A DNA stretch of 64,000 nucleotides from Plutella xylostella (Eukaryota > Arthropoda > Insecta > Lepidoptera > Plutellidae): NCBI RefSeq assembly GCF_932276165.1, contig NC_064008.1:5089001-5153000 (forward strand), read 5' to 3'. This document shows positions 55,537-64,000 of the stretch, in pieces. Each line of letters opens with the position of its first letter. Position 1 is the first letter of the stretch. The translations under genes were made by a program, and so were the position numbers. The notes beneath the pieces are model-generated. The model made no database searches. It was given only the letters and a program-made list of their open reading frames with translations, and was not told the origin of the DNA.

Positions 55537-58401
55537 GGCGTGAAACATGTCAGTTTTGGGAAAAACTATTTCAAACGGAAGTTATGATTTTCTTACAACT
55601 GGCGGGCGCTTGTTTAACTTGCGTTTACAACGCAATACACAACTTTTTAATGTGATCCACTGTTTTTTTATTATTATTGGGGATAACAACTACTTCCAAG
55701 AGCTTCTACTATGTTATTGTATTCTTGACGTTTCCGTAAGTAAAGTTAAAGAATTTCGACTGTCAAGAAACCAATAATATAATGGACAGAGTAAAGTTGA
55801 AGTAAAACACAAAAATAGAAAGTAATAGGTACCTACTAATCAAAGAAAAATGAACATTCAAGTCAAAAACTGAACACCTCTCTTTCATAGTGTGGGGTTA
55901 AGGCACGTAAAGGAATACAACAAACTTGCTTAGCGATTCCATGCAACACTAACTTTTTGAAGAAGAAATTAGTTCCGAGGTGCGATGCTCGCAAAGTTTT
56001 AAATTATTCACTTCGCAATTTGAAATAGGGATGTGACAGAGCTTAAAATTTTATTCCAATTCGACTTTGTGAAAGTGTTGCTGTTTTGCTAGCTTTCGTT
56101 TAACTTCACATTGTATTTCTCGGAAACCGTATAATACAGCTTTTGTGCGTTTAGGTACATTACATTAGAATTGATTTTATAAATGCCGTAGATCATCTTT
56201 TTAATCTAAAAATAAACATGTCATAGTATTTACAATTTTAAATTGATCAAAACTGAATTTATGCAAATTTTTTACGATGTTGGCCTAATGAATATTCATT
56301 GTTCTGTTTATTCCATAACAAATGCACTAACAATATTTTAAAACACCGTTAGACAAGGGTGCCTATCTTCAAATCCGAAAGTTAGTGATACTTTTCCACC
56401 ACGGAAAAACACTGTTCTCTATTTTCTAAAAACAAATATGTACCTTTCCCAACTTTATCCTGGCTTAGGCAGGTAGCAGGGCTTGCTCAATATTTTCTTA
56501 CATCCTCCTTATTAAAACCTTACGTACAAACAGTGGGATAATAATGCCATCTCACACATAGCCCCACAATATAAGGACGAAATTCTTATTAGCGCATACC
56601 GTCTCTGTCGTGTCGGTATTAATAGAATGAGACGGAGATATTTGACCTTGGGCCTCGGTAACAGATCTCATATTCACCGTTGGCCCGAAAACCAACAAAA
56701 TAGGCAGCGTGACCTGAATGGAAAGAAGGTAATATTTCCGATTACAGGTGGTCTTTTCTTAGATGACCCAATAGATTTCTAAATTCGAAATTTCGACGTT
56801 CTGTCTCGCGATAAAAGATGTGGTTATCTGGATGTGAAGCAGCAATTCTTATTTCTTGCGACATAATCACTGGTTTGATATAAAACATTAAGACTTAAAT
56901 ACGCTAAAGTATAATATATATAAATATAACACTAACTACTGGTAGCTCTTTAAACAATATTTGTCTACAATAACCAACCTGAAAAAATAAACTAAATTTT
57001 ATGAACATTATTCTATGCCACTTAGTCGTTTAGGAAGAAGCCTAGTATCTTCTAACCTGATTACAGGTGTTTGCCGAGCGTAGCCGTAAAGAAAAAAAAA
57101 ACGCCCTAAGCTCTATTTGATGACTCAAGATTATTATACTTTTCTCGCCCCTTGGATTGGATTACATTACAAAATTGGATTATGTTCGACAGTGTCATAG
57201 ATTTTTTTCATTATTAGGGTTGCTTCCGGGTAGTCCTGTACAATTTGATTGTGTCTTGTTCCGTGGGTCTTCTTATTGCGATGGAATATAATATAATGGT
57301 AATTACTTGGGTAAAATATGTCTTTTCGGGTCGAAGTTGATTTCGGGGAAAGTTTGCAAACTTTTCTCGTCGGAATCATTACCTGTCTGTCTATTTATGA
57401 AATAAATAACAATGATGTTATGTATTTTCGTAAAGGTAACTGTGCCTTTAGAACATAATAATGATAATATCTATAAATATCTTTAAGTACTTCTTTTGTT
57501 ATAACCAAAGTATGAAACTCTTTATAAGAACTACCTAACCTTTTTTATTTCAATCAACATTTCAACGTAGTACCCAGTTGCCCGACAAGATTAGCCTTCA
57601 CCCTAAAAAGGTACTCACTACTCGTAAAATTGAATTTTATGTCACTTCTAGAGGACCATAAAAATGAAGGGTTATTCCTATGTCTGACTTCCTTTGCGAA
57701 ACCAATTCGCGTATCGTATACACGTCCCTTTCTAGTCTCTTACAACAAAAAGAGACGGAAAAGAATTTTGTGTGATAGTATATAGATAGGCAGTTTGAGC
57801 TTGATTTCTCTGAAGATGTTTTATGTAAAATGTCTCAGATATACTACTAAAGCTTTGATACTAAAATCTTTACCGGTTTATAGCTTTGTATGCAGTTTTA
57901 TGACAGTTGTATATTTTTTTATTATCGTTCCGTTTTTGAGAGCTCCTATGCGTGTGTAATTGTGTATGTTATACAAAATGTTAAACATTAAATAAGGTTA
58001 CCTGAAATTTTAGTTTTGTATTTAAATTTTTGAGTTTAGTTTAGTAGTCCGTTAACGCGACAATATAATAATAATAATATAGATAGGTTTATTTCAGGAT
58101 TTTTTTTCATATAAAATAAAATATAATATAATATAATATCGATTTTTTTCATATTAAAAAAATACGATATTTAACTAAAATAACAAACTGTGTTACCGCT
58201 AAATGTAAAAATATTCCGTTAACAAAAACTCTTCAAGCGGTAAGTACCCGCTAAGTGTTAAAGATGTAAAATAAATCACATGGCATTATGATCGCATTGC
58301 ATCCATCTTCACTCTAACTTACGAAAGTCTAAGCTTCTGTGTACAGCACGACTCTATCTTTGGCCTCTTTGTCGACTCTCGTGTAGTCAGCGGAGCGCCT
58401 T
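55537..58401. other. Long AT-rich stretch without recognised genes
   Basis: The frame at 55547-55777 (76 codons) and that at 57167-57379 (minus) resemble nothing known. 56570-56730 is GC-richer and may be an old repeat. This stretch of almost 3 kb is the longest in the window without a defined element. Confidence 0.4.
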
Positions 58402-58409
58402 ACTGCCAG

Positions 58410-58530
58410 TTGCAATAACTCTATCTACCGATGACTGGTAGTTAAAATACGATTTTGACAGGTTGTAACTTTTGATGAGCCAAAATAGTATGAAAGTAAC
58501 TACCAGTCATCGGTAGATAGAGTTATTGAA
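58410..58530. mobile_element. hAT-like MITE, 8-10 bp target duplication
   Basis: CAATAACTCTATCTACCGAT and its mirror form arms of about 33 bp (to ACTGGTAGTT). ACTGCCAGTT occurs on both sides (58402-58411 and 58531-58540). Confidence 0.8.
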
Positions 58531-58541
58531 ACTGCCAGTTA

Positions 58542-58915
58542 GGCAGCGTTCCCACTACGCCGGACCGGCAGATCTGCCGCGCCGGTAAATCTGCCGGAAG
58601 AGCTAGTGGCTGTACAATTTATATGAAGCTATTCACACTATCCCGGGTCCGGCATTTTTGCCGAGCCCGGCATTTCTACCGAACGTTTTGTCACTACGAA
58701 TTGCCGGTAGAACGACCGGGCCCGGAGTAATGTGAACGAGTTTGTGCCGGTATCTGTCCCCCGCTCGCCCCGCTCGTGCTCCCCTCGCCCCTGGATGTAA
58801 AATGAAACAACTGAGGACTGTCTGAATTTCTTCCGGGATCCGATGTAATGTGAACACTCTGTCCGGTGTCCGGTTTTCGGCAGATCTGCCGGTCCGGCGT
58901 AGTGGGAACGCTGCC
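58542..58915. mobile_element. Harbinger-type MITE, copy 1, TTA target
   Basis: GGCAGCGTTCCCACTACGCC and GGCGTAGTGGGAACGCTGCC bound 374 bp. TTA lies at 58539-58541 and 58916-58918. GC-rich with many GCCGG units. Confidence 0.88.
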
Positions 58916-58947
58916 TTAGTGTCTCATATTTGTCACCGAAACACTAA

Positions 58948-59360
58948 GGCAGCGTTCCCACTACGCCGGACCGGCAGATCTGCCGCGCCGGTAAATCTGC
59001 CGGAAGAGCTAGTGGCTGTACAATTTATATGAAGCTATTCACATTATCCCGGGTCCGGCATTTTTGCCGAGCCCGGCATTTCTACCGAACGTTTTGCAAC
59101 TACGAATTGCCGGTAGAACGACCGGGCCCGGAGTAATGTGAACGAGTTTGTGCCGGTATCTGTCCCCCGCTCGCCCCGCTTATTTTGCCTTCTATTAAGA
59201 TACCACCGCAACACAACAATTTCGTCGTCCATTGTGCGCGCAGGTCCAAATTCAACTGAGGACTGTCTGAATTTCTTCCTGGATCCGATGTAATGTGAAC
59301 ACTCTGTCCGGTGTCCGGTTTTCGGCAGATCTGCCGGTCCGGCGTAGTGGGAACGCTGCC
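58948..59360. mobile_element. Harbinger-type MITE, copy 2, TAA target
   Basis: Same ends as copy 1. TAA lies at 58945-58947 and 59361-59363. The 413-bp length reflects a different inner segment (about 59178-59255). The two copies are in the same orientation and 32 bp apart. Confidence 0.88.
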
Positions 59361-59497
59361 TAAGAAGAAAAAGAAACGTATCCATAGCACGACAGCAGTG
59401 GGCCAATCAACAGTGTTGTCGACTTAAGTCGATACAAATTCGATAGGAAAGTCACTGGAATTTTTTATAAAGATTTAGGAACACGCTCCTGCTCCCA

Positions 59498-59725
59498 TAT
59501 AACAACTGTAATAATAATAATAATAATAATAATATGTGGGGACACGGCCATCCGACCCCAAGCTAGGCAGAGCCTGTGTTATGGGTATCGGACAGCTGAT
59601 TTATCTACACAAATACATAGATAGATACATATTAAATATAAATATCAACACCCAAGACAAATATTTGTACTCGGGTCTTAGCTTGGGGTAGGATGGCCGT
59701 GTGTGAGATGTCCCGACATATAAAT
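59498..59725 (-). mobile_element. SINE family 2 body with an inverted second piece
   Basis: The minus-strand body (AGGCTCTGCCTAGCTTGGGG as its mirror, at about 59553-59572, GATGTCCCCACAT absent in part) and an (ATT)n tail lie at 59510-59533. At 59677-59723 CTTGGGGTAGGATGGCCGTG...GATGTCCCG is a plus-strand tail, so the two pieces face each other. Confidence 0.65.
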
Positions 59726-60007
59726 TCGTCCATTTTCTCAAGCAGGAGTAACCCCCCCGTAGCCCGTTAGAACAAACGTCGTCATCATCGTTAAACGAAA
59801 CGGTTCGTGAGTAGTTAACGATTGTTACAATTACCACGGACGGTATGGCGACACACGCACTAATGAATTGAAAATGTTTCAGTGCTTCAGGTGAACTAAC
59901 AAAGCTTTTTACACTTTGTTTTATGAATTCGGAGTTGAGAATACGGTATTGAATAAATTAGCATAAAAAGAGCAAAAATAAATGTGTTCAAAAATTAAGT
60001 AAGTATA
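59726..60007. other. Short spacer
   Basis: No supported feature. Confidence 0.35.
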
Positions 60008-60824
60008 GGGTAACGTAACGTACCTTGGGGCGCTTGTACCTCGGGACATTGATTGTATTTTAAAAACCGGCTAAATAAACACATTAGAATTCTACCCTAG
60101 GCATAGTATTTTACTCGCTTGGCAAAACTAGTGAGTCTCGTGATCATACCAGCATCGAGTGTGTGGTGAAGACAATATGAAGTTTTTTGGAGTCAAAAGT
60201 AGCTTTTGTATAGTTTTTTTTGTTGCTTTATCTCATTGAGGCATGCTCAAAATAAAGACATGGATGTCACGTATAACTTTTCAGTTATTTAATTTTATGA
60301 CATGGCAATTATCTGAAAGATTCCTATTAATTAAAAATACAGATATTTAAATTTTGGTTAAATATTGCTTTTTGTACCTTGGGACACGATTAAATTTGTA
60401 CCTTGGGACACTGTTTCCTATGGCTTTGTACTATGGAAAATGCAAACATCTAAATAACGCCTTATATCTCTGTTCTTATTAGTGCCAGAGTGAAACTAGA
60501 CAGAAGAGAGATGCAGTAAATAAATAAGAACAGAGATATAAGGCGTTATTTAGAAGTTTGCATTTTCCATAGTACAAAGCTATAGGAAACAGTGTCCCAA
60601 GGTACAAACGTGTAACGTACCTTGGGTCAAAACAAGCATTTTTACTTTAATCTTAATTTAATAAAATCTGGCCACACTAAAGCTTAAGCACAAATACAAG
60701 TGATAATAGATTATATATCCTATCGAATAAAGAAAATTTCACATTAATATCTTAGTTGTACGCTGCGATAGCTTCATTCAAAGTTGGGGTAGTCGAAAAT
60801 GTCCCTAAGTACGTTACGTTACCC
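60008..60824. mobile_element. 817-bp TA-target element with internal palindrome
   Basis: TA-GGGTAACGTAACGTAC at the left and GTACGTTACGTTACCC-TA at the right. GTACCTTGGG recurs at about 60020, 60374, 60398 and 60613, and in reverse at 60596. A second, longer palindrome sits inside (60398-60605). No transposase. Confidence 0.82.
60398..60605. repeat. Internal palindrome with arms of about 83 bp
   Basis: GTACCTTGGGACACTGTTTC...CTCTGTTCTTATT and its reverse complement are separated by about 40 bp, with very few mismatches. A transcript would fold as a long hairpin. Confidence 0.8.
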
Positions 60825-60916
60825 TACTTACAAACATGTGACTGACCAATAGTAAAATCATAATATTCACGAATCAATACAATTTACCGGACTGATTTGA
60901 AATTTGATAACTTTTT

Positions 60917-61056
60917 GGCCCTGTTTCACAATGTCTGGTTGTGTAACCTGTGAGATAAAATACATGCTGTCACTGTCAAAAAAATAATAACAGAGAGTGA
61001 CAGCATGTATTTTATCTCACAGGTAGCCTCTAACCAGACATTGTGAAACAGGGCCT
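60917..61056. mobile_element. 140-bp palindromic MITE
   Basis: GGCCCTGTTTCACAATGTCT and AGACATTGTGAAACAGGGCC are perfect ends. The inner arms also pair (CTGTGAGATAAAATACATGC). Confidence 0.85.
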
Positions 61057-61414
61057 TAATATAAGTATATTCAATGATTGTAATATAAATTTTACGGCAA
61101 ATTTTATTGCTCCCTATTTCCCAGTTTACAAACGTTTTAAATCGCTATTTAAAAAACTCGTAATTAATTAAAAACCTGACGAATTTTTGCTCACGGCTGT
61201 AAATTTTTAAAGGTCTAACTGAAAGTACTAATCGGAAAACGTCGAGAAAGTTCGTTCGGTAATTGTAACATGAGTTCAAAAAGCTTTTAGGTCACATTTA
61301 ATTTTCAACGTGCGAACACGCGATTACGCGAGTGCGCAAATTTTAACTTGTTCCGAGTGTAATTGCTACTGATTCAGGGCGAGTAAGAGGCTAAGTAGGT
61401 ATATTATTATTATT
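61057..61414. other. AT-rich spacer
   Basis: No supported feature. Confidence 0.35.
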
Positions 61415-61520
61415 ATTATTTGATACTTTATTGCACAAATATGAAATATAAGTGTACAAAAGGTGGACTTAATGCTAAAAGCATTTTCTACCAGCCAACC
61501 TACAGGAGGTACAGAAAAAC
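61415..61520 (-). mobile_element. LINE/SINE 3' end with conserved hairpin
   Basis: On the minus strand GGTTGGCTGGTAGAAAATGC, TGCTTTTAGCA, AAGTCCACCTTTTGTACAC, GTGCAATAAAGTATC and an (AAT)n tail. Confidence 0.7.
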
Positions 61521-61746
61521 TAGTAGAAAGGTGCAACAAAAAAAAAAGTAGTTACTAAATTGAAAAAGCAAAAACAAAATAAAGTCACTTGATAATTAAC
61601 TTAATAGATATACATAAAATATACATACTATAAATTACTAATAATACTATAAATCCAATAAATATATATATATATATATATAAATATACAATAATACATA
61701 CAAAATTATAATATTCATACATATATGTATTGTATGCTTAATTTTC
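61521..61746. other. AT-rich spacer with (AT)n
   Basis: A (TA)n run lies at about 61661-61682. No gene. Confidence 0.5.
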
Positions 61747-61800
61747 TTACCCATAAAAAAGTTACTGGACGTAACAGTAACTTTTTTAAGAATAATAGGG
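61747..61800. mobile_element. Shrunken relative of the CCCCCTTATTC MITE
   Basis: CCATAAAAAAGTTACTGGAC and GTAACAGTAACTTTTTTA pair, with most of the interior of 30105-30235 missing. Confidence 0.55.
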
Positions 61801-62125
61801 TTAGTGCTAATTTCTCCATAGTGGGTTAGAGCATAACCAGGGATTATTGCTTGACTTTTGACACATCTGTCAAGAATTTAATATGGAGATGACGTATAAT
61901 TGACCAACCTTTCTCTTTTTACGATTTAACCGACTATTGTGAAATTTGACCTTACTCTGTCATCCTATGGTTGTCTGTTAGAAATTGATATTTTTCGAAA
62001 TCATGTTACTTATGTTTATAGGTTGGTACCTACTTATATTAATATTATGCAAAACCCATCAATCCACAAACAGACACATTATAGTACAATCTGCCATAGA
62101 TATACCTGACCACACCTAATGTAAA
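61801..62125. other. AT-rich spacer
   Basis: No supported feature. Confidence 0.35.
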
Positions 62126-63045
62126 AAAGGATGTCTACTGTCTCCACTTCTGTTCCTTATGGTTCTGGACGACGTTATGTGTAGAGTGACCTGCAAATGC
62201 CGAAGGGGTTTACCATGGTCTCACTCGGCAAAGACTTAGAATACATCGACTTTGCCGATGACCTGTGATTAGTCTCTACAAAACGTTCTGACCTTCAGTC
62301 CAAGACAAACGACCTAGCCACGGAAGCTGCGAAAGAGGGCCTTCGCATCAATATAGGCAAAAAACCAAGGAGATGCGTCTTAACTCCCTTGATAACCAGC
62401 CGCTCCAAATTAATGGCGAAGATGTCGAACGGGTTGAGAAATTCACCTATCTCGGGGAAGTAGTGAACCCAATAGGAGGAACAGAGATGGACATCGAAAC
62501 CCGCCTAAACAAAGCTAGAGGTGCTTTTGCCCAGTTAAAGCCGGTGTGGAGCTCTAACGTCATGACCCGGCGTACAAAAGTGAGAATTTTCGAGTCTAAC
62601 GTAAAGTCAGTCTTGCTATACGGTTGCGAAACATGGTTCGTCCGGAAAGACCTATCCAGCAAGCTACAGGTATTTATCAACAAAAGCCTAAGGCGAATTT
62701 TGCGGATTTACTGGCCACGAACCATTTCGAACGCGGAACTGTGGAGGCTGACTAAGCAGAAACCCATCGAACAGGAAATCCTCACAAGAAAATGGAGGTG
62801 GCTGGGTCATACTCTCAGAAGACCCGAAGAATTCCCGTCGAAGCAAGTGCTCAGCTGGCAGCCAACCGGAAAACGTAAACGGGGCCGCCCAATAACAACC
62901 TGGCGACGCTCTGTGGAGAATGAGGCAAAAGTTGTGGGAATGAAGTGGGAGGATCTCGCAGCCGCTGCCCAAGATTGAGCCAGATCGAGAAATCTACTCA
63001 AGGCCCTTTGACCCTGCTGAGGGACGTCAGGATGGATGGATGTAT
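62126..63045 (+). pseudogene. 5'-truncated RTE-group LINE remnant
   Basis: The remnant starts at the reverse transcriptase motif corresponding to GCLLSPLLFLMVLDDVM (about 62130). A FADDL catalytic box at about 62252-62267 is followed by a stop. Frame changes separate it from the open frame 62373-62978, which holds FTYLGEVV, LLYGCETW, RWLGHTLRR and GKRKRGRPITTWRR. The endonuclease and reverse transcriptase N-terminus are lost. The tail is (GGAT/GTAT)n at about 63030-63055. More decayed than the copy at 5316-6402. Confidence 0.85.
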
Positions 63046-63173
63046 GTATGTATGGGTAGATATTTGAATGCCATTTAAAGTTAACGAATGGACATTTAGG
63101 TATATTATAAGATTTGAACAATAACGTCCGTAGATTATAAGAAACACGTTTACACTTGAATTTTCTTTATGTA

Positions 63174-63421
63174 TGTGGGACCAGGCGGTGGAAATGAGAA
63201 CCAAACAGATTTAATCACTGAATCTCGTTTATTTTAGTTAAAACATCTTTTATAAAAATTTATGTTTGAGCACAATTACATTTTTGCTAATCCTCCATTC
63301 GTCCCGTCAAACTTCCTTTCATAGACAATCGATGCTTTCTTTCTTTCTTCACACACTCTGTTCATCCAAATAATAATAAATGATAATGCTCCATTCCTAC
63401 AACTCGGCCATCCTGCTTACA
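63174..63421 (-). mobile_element. Candidate Gypsy-type LTR
   Basis: On the minus strand the segment starts TGTAAGCAGGATGGCCGAG and ends GGCGGTGG-mirror CCGCCTGGTCCCACA, so it has TG...CA ends. An AATAAA signal lies within ACTAAAATAAACG. It lies downstream of the Gypsy reverse transcriptase piece on the same strand, as a 3' LTR would. Partner LTR and target duplication are outside the window or unseen. Confidence 0.4.
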
Positions 63422-63467
63422 TGCTGCCCTCAGCATGTGCATTTAAAACAACTTAAATGATTAACCC

Positions 63468-63543
63468 CTTAACTAATAAACATAAACAAATACGGCATTA
63501 CACCTTAACTAATAATAATAAACAAATACGGCATTACAACTTA
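63468..63543. repeat. Two-copy tandem repeat of about 37 bp
   Basis: TAACTAATAAACATAAACAA...GGCATTACACCT is followed by TAACTAATAATAATAAACAA...GGCATTACAACT. Confidence 0.8.
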
Positions 63544-63559
63544 AAACACACACATTCGT

Positions 63560-63770
63560 CATCATTCGTTCATCACTTTTATCTTTCTTTCTCCGAATAT
63601 CACTTCCTTTCTTTTCTTCTTTCTTGTCTTCTTTCTTTTCATCTTCTTTTCCTTCTTTCCTTTCATCTTTTTAATCTCGTGTATCGATTCTCTTCTTATT
63701 TTTCTTCTCTCGTTTGTCACTCGCCTTCTTATCCTTCTTCGCCTCGGTACTACTTGATTTCTAAACTTTT
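63560..63770. repeat. Polypyrimidine (TTC/TCT-rich) tract
   Basis: Almost continuous C/T on the plus strand (TTCTTTCTTGTCTTCTTTC). On the minus strand it reads as Lys/Arg- or Lys/Glu-rich codons, which is compositional. Confidence 0.7.
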
Positions 63771-63789
63771 TCACCTTCCTTGTCTTTCT

Positions 63790-64000
63790 CCTTGTCACCG
63801 GCACCAGAGGACTAGAATATGCTGAGTAACTCTCTTGAATGATACCCTCTCTCAACCATTCTGCTACTTCTTCCTCCACTAACTTCTGTTCCATAGATGA
63901 TATACGCGTTGGCCACTGTGCTTCAGGGATATCATCTTTGAGATTAACATTCATATCGATTGGTTCATCTCTCATTGTCTTCATTTCATCGTCGCTTTTT
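63790..64000 (-). pseudogene. Gypsy-type retrotransposon pol, start of reverse transcriptase (partial)
   Basis: Minus-strand residues EQKLVEEEVAEWLREGIIQE followed by SYSAYSSPLVPV match the conserved entry into the Ty3/Gypsy reverse transcriptase domain. The usual continuation (KKDGxxRxCVDYR) does not follow. The sequence runs into a purine-rich tract instead, so the element is broken there. The upstream part lies beyond the window edge. Confidence 0.75.

Noticed and set aside
63390..63421. tRNA-Leu/Ser 5' end on the minus strand (GGATGGCCGAG)
   Set aside because: Only about 15 bases match. There is no B-box or acceptor pairing, and it falls at the start of the candidate LTR.
63562..63780. 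Lys/Arg-rich gag-like protein
   Set aside because: The polypurine tract gives charged residues in any frame. Only the part after 63790 matches reverse transcriptase.

Overview
The window looks like lepidopteran (moth or butterfly) nuclear DNA. It is AT-rich and eukaryotic, and it is built almost entirely from transposable elements of kinds typical of Lepidoptera: short Lep1-like Helitrons with TC/CTAG ends, tRNA-headed SINEs, palindromic MITEs with TA, TTA/TAA or TTAA target sites, and Jockey, CR1-group and RTE-group LINEs. I found no host protein-coding gene and no structural RNA gene that I could defend. The species call is inference from repeat content.

Region 1 to 16.4 kb is a mosaic of nested short elements. 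A 5'-truncated RTE copy sits inside a MITE (5086-6445) with a 10-bp target duplication. A three-layer nest (7371-8018) contains a SINE whose head resembles 5S rRNA. A tRNA-headed SINE at 9118-9384 has direct repeats of about 52 bp on either side.

Region 16.4 to 24.9 kb is a directly repeated segment (16405-18328 and 22275-24918). A Jockey-clade LINE with an intact 960-residue endonuclease/reverse transcriptase frame lies exactly between the two copies. A Helitron in one copy and a piggyBac-type element in the other each have an empty-site counterpart in the opposite copy.

Region 25 to 43 kb holds scattered MITEs, SINEs and LINE tails, an 11-bp minisatellite (32674-32783), a CpG-dense patch (38520-38750) and a tandem array of about 150 bp units (41690-42308). 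Region 43.3 to 46.2 kb is a compound satellite: a roughly 53-bp array with a nearly invariant 18-bp core, then 153-157 bp units, then units of about 452 bp.

Region 49.3 to 54.4 kb is a near full-length CR1-group LINE. ORF1 has a coiled coil, a threonine-rich in-frame minisatellite and a C-terminal SGNH-like domain. ORF2 has endonuclease and reverse transcriptase domains but is broken once. The ORF1/ORF2 overlap carries an in-phase T TTA AAT slippery heptamer followed by a stem-loop, a candidate programmed -1 frameshift signal.

Region 54.4 to 64 kb has more SINEs and MITEs, including twin Harbinger-type MITEs at 58.5-59.4 kb, an RTE remnant, and the edge of a Gypsy-type LTR element running off the right end on the minus strand. 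The elements do not form one pathway. The window records successive insertions, and the LINE proteins are the likely mobilising machinery for the non-autonomous SINEs.
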